This document shows positions 57,774 through 64,000 of a stretch of DNA of 64,000 nucleotides, in pieces. Positions within the stretch are counted from its first letter, which is position 1, and each line of letters starts with the position of its first letter. Source of the stretch: Bacillus sp. FJAT-28004 (GTDB lineage: Bacteria; Bacillota; Bacilli; Paenibacillales; Paenibacillaceae); NCBI RefSeq assembly GCF_001280845.1, contig NZ_LGHP01000002.1, positions 1,109,613 to 1,173,612 on the forward strand, written 5' to 3'. Under the pieces are notes generated by a model. It searched no databases, was not told the DNA's origin, and saw nothing but the letters and a program-made list of their open reading frames with translations. A program made the translations under genes and the position numbers.

Positions 57774-58685
57774 TTGGCGCTTAATTTTCATCAACTGCAC
57801 ATTTTTTGCACGGTTGCGGAACGTGGCAGTTTTTCAGCTGCAGCGCAATCTTTACATATGACTCAGCCTGCCGTAACGATGCAAGTGCAGTCACTAGAGG
57901 ATTATTTTGGCACGAAGCTGCTCCAGCGCTCAACGAAACGAATCGAGCTTACGGAAGCTGGAAGGGCTCTTATGCCGTACGCGCAGAGGAGCATCGATCT
58001 TATTCGTGATACAGATCAGGCAATGTCTGCTTTCACGAAGCAGTTGAAGGGAAGATTGCAGCTCGGGTCGAGCTTAACGATAGGTGAATACATTTTACCG
58101 CGCTTGCTGGGTCCGTTTGGACAGGAGTATCCGCATATATCGATTAGTATGAAAGTCATGAATACATCGCAAATCATGGAAGATATTTTAAACCACCAGC
58201 TTAATTTTGGTTTAATTGAGGCACCAGTTAATCATCCCGATATGCATATGGAGGCGGTAATGAACGATGAGCTTAGGTTGATCGTATCGCAATCGCATCC
58301 ATTAGCTGATCGAGAATCGGTTACACTGGAAGAAGCTATGGAATATCCTTTCGTTTTGCGTGAGCAAGGCTCCGGGACAAGGCTTGTCATGGAGGAGCAG
58401 TTGAGAAAGAAAAATATAGATCCTGCATCGATGAAGATCATAATGGAGCTGGGCAGCACAGGAGCTGTAAAGTCTGCAGTTGAAGCGGGTCTTGGGATAT
58501 CCTTTATCTCATCATCATCTGTAAAACATGAGGTAGCACTGGATTTAATTCGGATGATTAAAGTTTCTGATTCCAAGTTTCAACGTCAGTTTTATTCGAT
58601 TTATTTAAAATCAGCTATATTGCCGATATCGGCTGTTACATTTCTAAGCTTTTTGAGAGAGAGGGATTTGCAGCAATGGCTCTAA
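57774..58685 (+). CDS. LysR family transcriptional regulator
   Basis: 303 residues from TTG 57774, nine bases after AAAGGA; a TTG at 57768 is only three bases away from it. The N-terminal winged helix reads FHQLHIFCTVAERGSFSAAA, then QSLHMTQPAVTMQVQSLED. The co-inducer domain (about 90-300) has LQLGSSLTIGEYILPRLLG and FGLIEAPVNHPDM. Close in sequence style to the CysL/selenium-metabolism group, but the ligand is unknown. The end overlaps the PHP gene by 10 bp, so the two are co-expressed and the phosphoesterase may be functionally linked. Confidence 0.9.
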   Translation: MALNFHQLHIFCTVAERGSFSAAAQSLHMTQPAVTMQVQSLEDYFGTKLLQRSTKRIELTEAGRALMPYAQRSIDLIRDTDQAMSAFTKQLKGRLQLGSSLTIGEYILPRLLGPFGQEYPHISISMKVMNTSQIMEDILNHQLNFGLIEAPVNHPDMHMEAVMNDELRLIVSQSHPLADRESVTLEEAMEYPFVLREQGSGTRLVMEEQLRKKNIDPASMKIIMELGSTGAVKSAVEAGLGISFISSSSVKHEVALDLIRMIKVSDSKFQRQFYSIYLKSAILPISAVTFLSFLRERDLQQWL

Positions 58686-59542
58686 TTAACGGACTTGCTG
58701 ATTTGCATACGCACACGACTGCTTCGGATGGCATGCAAAGCCCTGCCGATAATGTTCGGCTAGCCAAAGAGGTGGGTCTAGCAGCGATTGCTATCACAGA
58801 TCACGATACGGTGGCTGGTGTAACAGAAGCATTGCTTGAAGGCGAGCGATTAAACATTACGGTTGTTCCTGGTGTTGAGGTGAGCACGGTAGCAGACGGA
58901 ACGGATATTCATATTCTCGGTTATTACACGAATAATGATGACGAGAAGTGGTTATCACGTCTTTCAAGTTTGCGGGGACTAAGAGATCAACGGAATGAAA
59001 TGATCTTAAATAAATTAAGTGAGCTTGGTATCACGCTGTCGATGGAGGAAGTTATCGCTGCTGCTCACGGTGAAAGTACGAAGGAGGAGCTGCAGGCAGC
59101 TGAAGTTAGTATCGGTCGTCCTCATATTGCTGCGGCACTTATCCGCAAAGGTGTCGTTTTGAATATGAAAGAAGCATTTGATCGTTTTTTGGCTGCCGGC
59201 GCAGCGGCTTATGTCAACATTCCGAGACTGACCCCGTTTGAGGCTATTGATTGGATACGAGAAGCTGGAGGCACAAGTGTTATCGCGCATCCTGGTTTAT
59301 ATAACAATGATTCTTTAGTTGAAGAATTGATACGTTATGGCGTTCAGGGCATTGAAGTGTTCCATTCGGATCACGGGCCAGAAGAAGAGCTAAGGTATGG
59401 GCAGCTTGCAGCGAACTCCCAGTTGATCGTCACAGGCGGCTCGGATTTCCATGGATCGCGTCAAGGTGTTGTATTTCATGGTGAGGTGGGCAGCCGTACC
59501 GTAAATGCTAGTGTTTTGCGACAGCTGCAGCGTTCAGAGTAG
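58676..59542 (+). CDS. PHP domain phosphoesterase (RNase AM/YciV-like)
   Basis: 288 residues. Metal motifs of the PHP fold: ADLHTHTTASDG (8-19), AITDHDTVAGV near 39, VVPGVEVS near 62, HILGYYTN near 77, RPHIAAAL near 148, SVIAHPG near 198, and TGGSDFHG near 258. The YciV/TrpH group removes the 3' phosphate from nucleoside 3',5'-bisphosphates and has 5'-3' exoribonuclease activity on short RNAs. The start lies inside the end of the LysR gene, giving translational coupling. A terminator follows. Confidence 0.9.
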   Translation: MALINGLADLHTHTTASDGMQSPADNVRLAKEVGLAAIAITDHDTVAGVTEALLEGERLNITVVPGVEVSTVADGTDIHILGYYTNNDDEKWLSRLSSLRGLRDQRNEMILNKLSELGITLSMEEVIAAAHGESTKEELQAAEVSIGRPHIAAALIRKGVVLNMKEAFDRFLAAGAAAYVNIPRLTPFEAIDWIREAGGTSVIAHPGLYNNDSLVEELIRYGVQGIEVFHSDHGPEEELRYGQLAANSQLIVTGGSDFHGSRQGVVFHGEVGSRTVNASVLRQLQRSE

Positions 59543-59576
59543 AGAGCTTAAATTTAAATTTCGTACCAATAGGCAT

Positions 59577-59624
59577 AAAAAGAAGCAATCTTATGGGCTT
59601 AAAACCTTTAGATCGCTTCTTTTT
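59577..59624 (+). terminator. Terminator after the PHP gene
   Basis: AAAAAGAAGC-AATC pairs with GATC-GCTTCTTTTT around a long loop. Confidence 0.75.
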
Positions 59625-59766
59625 GCGTTTGCGGACGTTTTTTTGAGGATGGTAAATGACTTCATAGATATTCGTTTTTATCGAACATACTTGGTGTTAT
59701 GGAATAACCAATATGAAAGGGAAACTCCAAAATCGAATGATCGTGCAAGCTAATTCTATCTTGCGT

Positions 59767-59943
59767 TGCAGAAACTACAACAGAATCCTGACATGATACA
59801 TGGAAAGTGAGGTTACATTGTTAAACTGCAACAAAACGGCCAAAGGTGTAACTAGCCAGTTGAAAATGGTGATTTCTGCTGGAAAAACTGCAACGCAGCT
59901 GCTTGGGCCACTTTCATATGTGGATTCTACTGCATAAATTGCA
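59767..59943. repeat. Possible degenerate intergenic element with inverted ends
   Basis: The ends TGCAGAAACTACAACAGAATCC (59767-59788, minus-strand sense) and the copy at 59922-59943 match as imperfect inverted repeats (about 14 of 22 positions). TGCAAC/GTTGCA words recur in between. It could be a decayed miniature element. No coding frame is convincing in the gap 59543-60072, which otherwise holds only the PHP terminator. Confidence 0.35.
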
Positions 59944-60072
59944 GTCTAAGTGTTGGCAGCGGCTACACTAAGAATTCAACAAAGTAAAGTTGCATACATC
60001 TCCTCCGCCATATTTACATCATTGTAATGTTGCAAGCAGCAGAGGAGACTGTAGTAGCCGCACAGATGCTGT

Positions 60073-61836
60073 CTATTTCAACTGGCATGCCAGCGATTTG
60101 ATACGTCGCTCGTCCGGTGTAATAAACAACGTTTTCTGATTGTCATAGATGACAAAACCAGGTTTTGCGCCGCTTGGTTTGCGTACATGCCGTATGGTTG
60201 TATAGTCAACTGGAATCGAGCTGGAGTCGCGAGCCTGACTATAATGTGCAGAGAGCATGGCAGCTTCTTCGAGCGTTGCATTACCAAAGTCTCCCCCTTT
60301 TATGACGACATGCGAACCTGGGATATCCTTCGTATGAAGCCACGTATCGGAAGGTGATGCAAGACGGTTCGTTAAATATTCGTTTTGTGTATTGTTTTTG
60401 CCAACGTACATCGTTACACCCTCTGAGGAGGTGTAGCATAGCAGAGTTGGCTTAAGTGCTTTTTTCTTCTTTGGTCCGCGTCTGCCGCGTTCCTTCATAT
60501 AGCCCTGTTCCACGAGTTCATCACGAATTTCGCCAATATCGCCAAGTGAGGCGTTATCCACCTGCTGCAGCAGCGTTTCAAAATATTGAATTTCGTTGCG
60601 AGCCAGCTCCATTTGTTCTGCTACGATGGATAGACTGTTTTTGTGCTTCGTGTAACGCCGGAAATAACGCTGCGCGTTGTCAGAAGGAGTAAGATGCGGG
60701 TCAAGATCAATCTTTACCACTGCTTGCTCCTCGTCATAGAAGTTGATGAGCTCAATTGTAGTGTCGCCACGCTTCATTTGATGCATATAAGCGGTAAGAA
60801 GCTCGCCGAGCACCCTATATTTCTCAGCATCCTTCGCTTCTACAAGCGTATCCTCAAGCTTTTTGATTTTTGTAATGTTTTTTGCTTTTTCATTTTGAAC
60901 GAATCGGATGAGATCAGCAGCACGCTGCTTAACGGTATCTCGTTCGGCCTTGTTGCCGTAGAACCCTTCTAGGCATGCACTAATGTCTGGGAATACTGTT
61001 TCTTCTCCATCGATATGTGTAAGCTCTGTGACTGAGAAAAATGATTTGCCGGTATCTAAATTTGTTTTAATAGTTGGCTTATAGTTGTCCTGACCTACTT
61101 GTTCCATAAAGCTTGAGAAGCTGTTCCAAACAGCAGCTAGGCTTTGCTCAGATCCTTCTTCAGCATCCGGAAGTGAACCTGCTTGCGCCCGATGAACAAG
61201 CTCCTTGGCGAGCAAAGGGCTAAAGCCGCTTAGCTTGTCAACAAGCCTCTTATAAAGAGGTGCTGTTTCATCCGTGTCGCTAAGTACGTCCAAAAACTGC
61301 TGCTCGTTTACAATCGTTAGCGGATCCATCTTGCCTTGCTCTGGCGGAGAGGTGTAGCTGCTGCCGGGCAATACGATACGGTGACTGCTTATCGCTGGCG
61401 TAACATGATGAATACCATCGTGAATGATGCCAGTTGAAGGATCCATCAAAATAATGTTGCTGTGACGCCCCATAATTTCCACAACAATCGTTTTATTCGA
61501 TAAATCTCCAAGCTCGTCCCGATGTTTGACCTCGATATGAATGATACGCTCACGCCCAACTTGACGAACGGACTCTATCGTTCCGCTTTCGCAATGCTTG
61601 CGAAGCAGCATGCAAAACATAGGCGCTTCCATAGGGTTGACGTACGTACCGGTAGTCCAGTGCACCCTTGGGTAGGTCGGGTTGGCAGACAAGAGCAATT
61701 TGCCCTGCATGCCAGCTCCGCGAATGCTAAAAACCAGCTCATGATTGGTAGGTTGGTGGATCTTATGTATACGCGCTCCGACACAGCGCTGTAGGTCATG
61801 CGTGATTGCATGGGTGACGATGCCGTCTAATGCCAT
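60073..61836 (-). CDS. rqcH: Ribosome quality control protein RqcH (NFACT family)
   Basis: 587 residues from ATG 61836, eight or nine bases after GAGGAA; the longer frame includes that site. Domain order: NFACT-N (about 1-200, MALDGIVTHAITHDLQR), helix-hairpin-helix region, a long coiled coil (about 290-430), and NFACT-R at the C-terminus (TWLHTKDIPGSHVVIKGG, SIPVDYTTIRHVRKPSGAKPGFVIY). In B. subtilis RqcH binds stalled 50S-peptidyl-tRNA and adds alanine tails that mark incomplete peptides for degradation. Older labels call it fibronectin-binding protein. It is divergent from the P-type ATPase gene. Confidence 0.95.
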   Translation of the reverse strand: MALDGIVTHAITHDLQRCVGARIHKIHQPTNHELVFSIRGAGMQGKLLLSANPTYPRVHWTTGTYVNPMEAPMFCMLLRKHCESGTIESVRQVGRERIIHIEVKHRDELGDLSNKTIVVEIMGRHSNIILMDPSTGIIHDGIHHVTPAISSHRIVLPGSSYTSPPEQGKMDPLTIVNEQQFLDVLSDTDETAPLYKRLVDKLSGFSPLLAKELVHRAQAGSLPDAEEGSEQSLAAVWNSFSSFMEQVGQDNYKPTIKTNLDTGKSFFSVTELTHIDGEETVFPDISACLEGFYGNKAERDTVKQRAADLIRFVQNEKAKNITKIKKLEDTLVEAKDAEKYRVLGELLTAYMHQMKRGDTTIELINFYDEEQAVVKIDLDPHLTPSDNAQRYFRRYTKHKNSLSIVAEQMELARNEIQYFETLLQQVDNASLGDIGEIRDELVEQGYMKERGRRGPKKKKALKPTLLCYTSSEGVTMYVGKNNTQNEYLTNRLASPSDTWLHTKDIPGSHVVIKGGDFGNATLEEAAMLSAHYSQARDSSSIPVDYTTIRHVRKPSGAKPGFVIYDNQKTLFITPDERRIKSLACQLK

Positions 61837-62015
61837 GATCTTTGTTCCTCGCTTCCTTTGTAAGTCTTTCTCTATCATGCCATAGTTGAGCCAAAAACTT
61901 AAGTCTTTTATGGGATATTTTAAGGGCTGTCCGAATACATTTACCCTATAAAGGCTGTCCGAAGGGCCGACATCTTAGCTGCTTGGCTCGGCATATTATA
62001 GGAGGGAGTTATACC

Positions 62016-64000
62016 ATGGAACAAATGAAATGGCATCAAATGGGGACGATTGAGCTGATTGACGCATTACTCAGCTCCCCAGATCAAGGGCTGACTACGT
62101 CGGCTGCAGCACAACGTCTAGAAGAAAATGGGAAAAATGAATTGTCTGAGGGCAAGCGTGTCTCGCCGATTTTGTTGTTCCTTAATCAATTTAAGGATTT
62201 TATGGTACTCGTTCTAATGGGCGCAACTTTAATTTCAGGTTTACTTGGTGAATATCTAGATGCAATAACGATTGTTGCGATCATTGCTCTAAACGCCGTA
62301 CTAGGATTCGTTCAGGAATTTCGTTCCGAACGCTCACTGCGGGCGCTTAAGGAATTATCCGCCCCAACAGCCAAGGTTATTCGCGGAGGGGAACTATTGA
62401 CCATCCCAGCGAAAGAACTTGTGGCAGGCGATCTTATTTATTTGGAAAGCGGAGACCGGATTCCGGCCGATGTGCGGCTGCTTGAAGCAAACAGCTGTTA
62501 TGTGGAGGAGTCGGCTTTGACGGGCGAATCTGTACCTGTTGGTAAACATGCTGCAACGATCGCAGAGGATGACTTGCCTTTGGGTGATCAGCGCAACATG
62601 GGCTTCATGGGCACGATGCTCACAAGGGGGACTGCTCGCGCTGTTGTTATTCGTACGGGCATGGATACAGAAATGGGTAAAATTGCAGATCTGATCCAGC
62701 AGACTGAATCGATGGAAACGCCGCTGCAGCATCGTTTAGAGCAATTAGGCAAAATATTAATTGTTGTGGCGATAGGTCTGACAATTATGGTTGTTATTGC
62801 AGGGATATTGCATGGCCAACCACCGTATGGCATGTTCCTTGCAGGTGTTAGCTTGGCAGTAGCCGCCATTCCAGAGGGGTTGCCAGCGATCGTGACCATC
62901 GCCCTAGCTCTTGGAGTACAGCGGATGATTAAACGCAAAGCAATCGTTCGCAAGCTGCCATCGGTTGAAACTCTTGGCTGTGCGTCGGTAATATGCTCGG
63001 ACAAAACAGGGACGCTGACGCAAAACAAAATGACTGTTACTCATGTATGGATCGGCGGTAGACAGCTTGAAGTAAGCGGCGAGGGGTACGTTCCAACCGG
63101 CGCAATTTATGAAGCTGGCAATGCACTTGATATTAAGCATGATCTGTCTATCAAACGTCTCCTCCAAGTAAGTGCCTTGTGCAATAACGCACAACTATCA
63201 AAAGTGGAAGCGGTAGAAACGGGCAAGCGCAGAAACAAGGAGTTGCAAGAAGAGTGGGTACTTAAGGGGGATCCGACTGAGGGCGCGCTTGCAGTTCTTT
63301 CGGCTAAGCTTGGTTCCTCTGCCAAATCATTGGAACATCTTTATAAACGAGAGAAGGAATTTCCGTTTGACTCGGAGCGTAAACGGATGTCAGTTGTTGT
63401 CTCGCATCAAGGCGGACGCCTTATTTGCACCAAAGGAGCTCCTGATTTGCTGATGGATCATTGCTCCTATGTACTGTGGGAAGGCAAGGTCGTTCCATTC
63501 ACAGCGACGCTGAAGCGCAAATGCGCTGAGGCGGGCGAGCATATGGCGCAGTCAGCGCTTCGCGTGCTGGGTCTTGCTTACCGTGATTTGCGCGCAGCTG
63601 ACGCTTGTGAAACGGAAGAAGATGTGGAAAGCCAGCTTGTATTCGTAGGTTTGACCGGAATGATCGATCCGCCTCGTCGTGAGGTGAAAGAAGCGATTAC
63701 GAACTGCAGACGTGCGGGAATTAAGACGGTTATGATTACCGGAGATCATCAGCTGACAGCAGAAGCGATTGCAGGTCAACTAGGCATTATGCCGCGCGGC
63801 GGCATCGCAATGAGCGGCAGACAGCTGGAAGAGATGTCCGATGAACAGCTTGACCGTCTCGTAGACAATATATATGTATACGCGCGTGTTTCCCCTGAGC
63901 ATAAATTACGTATCGTCAAGGCACTGCAGCGCCAAGGTCATGTCGTAGCGATGACAGGTGACGGCGTAAATGATGCTCCAGCGATAAAAGCAGCAGATAT
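62016..64000 (+). CDS. P-type Ca2+-transporting ATPase, 3' end beyond window
   Basis: The frame runs 661 codons from ATG 62016 (GGAGGG nine bases upstream) to the window edge. P2A ATPase motifs: LTGESVPVGK near 172, VAAIPEGLPAIVTIALALG near 287 with the PEGL ion-site motif of TM4, phosphorylation loop CSDKTGTLTQNK near 328, nucleotide-binding KGAPD near 475, and MTGDGVNDAPA near 647. Expected full length is about 900 residues, so the last TM5-TM10 block is missing here. PEGL in TM4 points to Ca2+ rather than K+ or heavy metals, as in B. subtilis YloB. It pumps cytoplasmic Ca2+ outwards. Confidence 0.93.
   Translation, partial: MEQMKWHQMGTIELIDALLSSPDQGLTTSAAAQRLEENGKNELSEGKRVSPILLFLNQFKDFMVLVLMGATLISGLLGEYLDAITIVAIIALNAVLGFVQEFRSERSLRALKELSAPTAKVIRGGELLTIPAKELVAGDLIYLESGDRIPADVRLLEANSCYVEESALTGESVPVGKHAATIAEDDLPLGDQRNMGFMGTMLTRGTARAVVIRTGMDTEMGKIADLIQQTESMETPLQHRLEQLGKILIVVAIGLTIMVVIAGILHGQPPYGMFLAGVSLAVAAIPEGLPAIVTIALALGVQRMIKRKAIVRKLPSVETLGCASVICSDKTGTLTQNKMTVTHVWIGGRQLEVSGEGYVPTGAIYEAGNALDIKHDLSIKRLLQVSALCNNAQLSKVEAVETGKRRNKELQEEWVLKGDPTEGALAVLSAKLGSSAKSLEHLYKREKEFPFDSERKRMSVVVSHQGGRLICTKGAPDLLMDHCSYVLWEGKVVPFTATLKRKCAEAGEHMAQSALRVLGLAYRDLRAADACETEEDVESQLVFVGLTGMIDPPRREVKEAITNCRRAGIKTVMITGDHQLTAEAIAGQLGIMPRGGIAMSGRQLEEMSDEQLDRLVDNIYVYARVSPEHKLRIVKALQRQGHVVAMTGDGVNDAPAIKAAD

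Noticed and set aside
61921..61965. Direct repeat of GGCTGTCCGA upstream of the P-type ATPase gene
   Set aside because: Two copies of only ten bases without inverted partners. Probably remnants of the common GGCTGTCC terminator stem; not enough for an element.
1..64000. tRNA, rRNA, CRISPR arrays, prophage or toxin-antitoxin islands
   Set aside because: No cloverleaf CCA-type ends, rRNA segments, regularly spaced repeats, integrase or phage structural genes were seen on reading both strands.

Overview
The window is chromosomal DNA from a low-to-moderate GC, endospore-former-type member of the Bacillota, most probably Paenibacillus or a close relative. This rests on the gene families (CcpA, AcuA/AcuC, RicF/YlbF, YlbG, YlaN, YugN, YktB, RqcH, a Gram-positive RND exporter), T-box leaders ahead of proS and tyrS, frequent TTG and GTG starts behind strong AGGAGG sites, and blocks of gene order shared with Bacillus subtilis (rpsD / tyrS / acsA-acuA-acuC / ccpA, and ylaN / ftsW / CBS protein / ylbF-ylbG). 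No rRNA, tRNA, CRISPR array, prophage or intact insertion sequence was seen. The genes look like vertically inherited core plus lineage-specific accessory genes. Genus assignment is inference.

Layout. 1-5.6 kb: a TetR-controlled ABC-2 exporter, divergent from a large RND exporter, with two matching operator-like palindromes between them. 5.6-11.6 kb: a YktB protein, then a two-component system divergent from a three-gene ABC exporter, arranged like LnrJK-LnrLMN (linearmycin/lipid-drug resistance). 11.6-19.9 kb: T-box-controlled proS, gnd, aroK-aroA, a CoA-binding protein and a Q/N/Y-rich low-complexity protein. 20.0-23.7 kb: a PTS EIICBA permease overlapping ptsI, with no ptsH. 23.7-32.7 kb: a DJ-1/PfpI protein, VanZ-like protein, zinc-finger protein, ccpA-mtnN, acuC-acuA divergent from acsA, a VOC protein and an aldo/keto reductase. 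32.8-40.9 kb: a class A penicillin-binding protein with FN3-like tail, T-box-controlled tyrS, a yuaF-floT operon behind a near-perfect sigma-W promoter, and rpsD with a structured autoregulatory-type leader. 40.9-51.1 kb: a GAF-GAF-GGDEF cyclase with an I-site, a lipoprotein, an M29 aminopeptidase, a small HPr-like protein without the phosphoryl-accepting histidine, ylaN, a Ca2+/H+ exchanger, an Asp23 protein, yugN-ftsW, an M20 amidohydrolase and a CBS protein. 51.2-64 kb: a lipoprotein nuclease, a bacterial XPB-type helicase overlapping a large partner gene, ricF-ylbG, a hypothetical, a LysR regulator overlapping a PHP phosphoesterase, rqcH, and the first two thirds of a P-type Ca2+ ATPase.

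Together: the central section is a carbon-control neighbourhood. CcpA, PTS enzymes, acetyl-CoA synthetase, its acetyltransferase/deacetylase pair and an HPr-like protein lie within 25 kb, and cre-like sites fall at the PTS promoter, at ccpA itself, in the acsA leader and at the start of acuA. The flanks hold envelope-protection functions (exporters, flotillin, PBP, FtsW, Ca2+ transporters).

The most unexpected signal is a recurring short palindrome directly upstream of the Shine-Dalgarno of four unrelated genes (PTS EIICBA, acuC, yugN, ylbG). Others are the Crh-like protein without catalytic His, the XPB helicase/partner pair, and acuA-acuC lacking acuB. All start codons were chosen from visible ribosome binding sites. 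No database search was possible.
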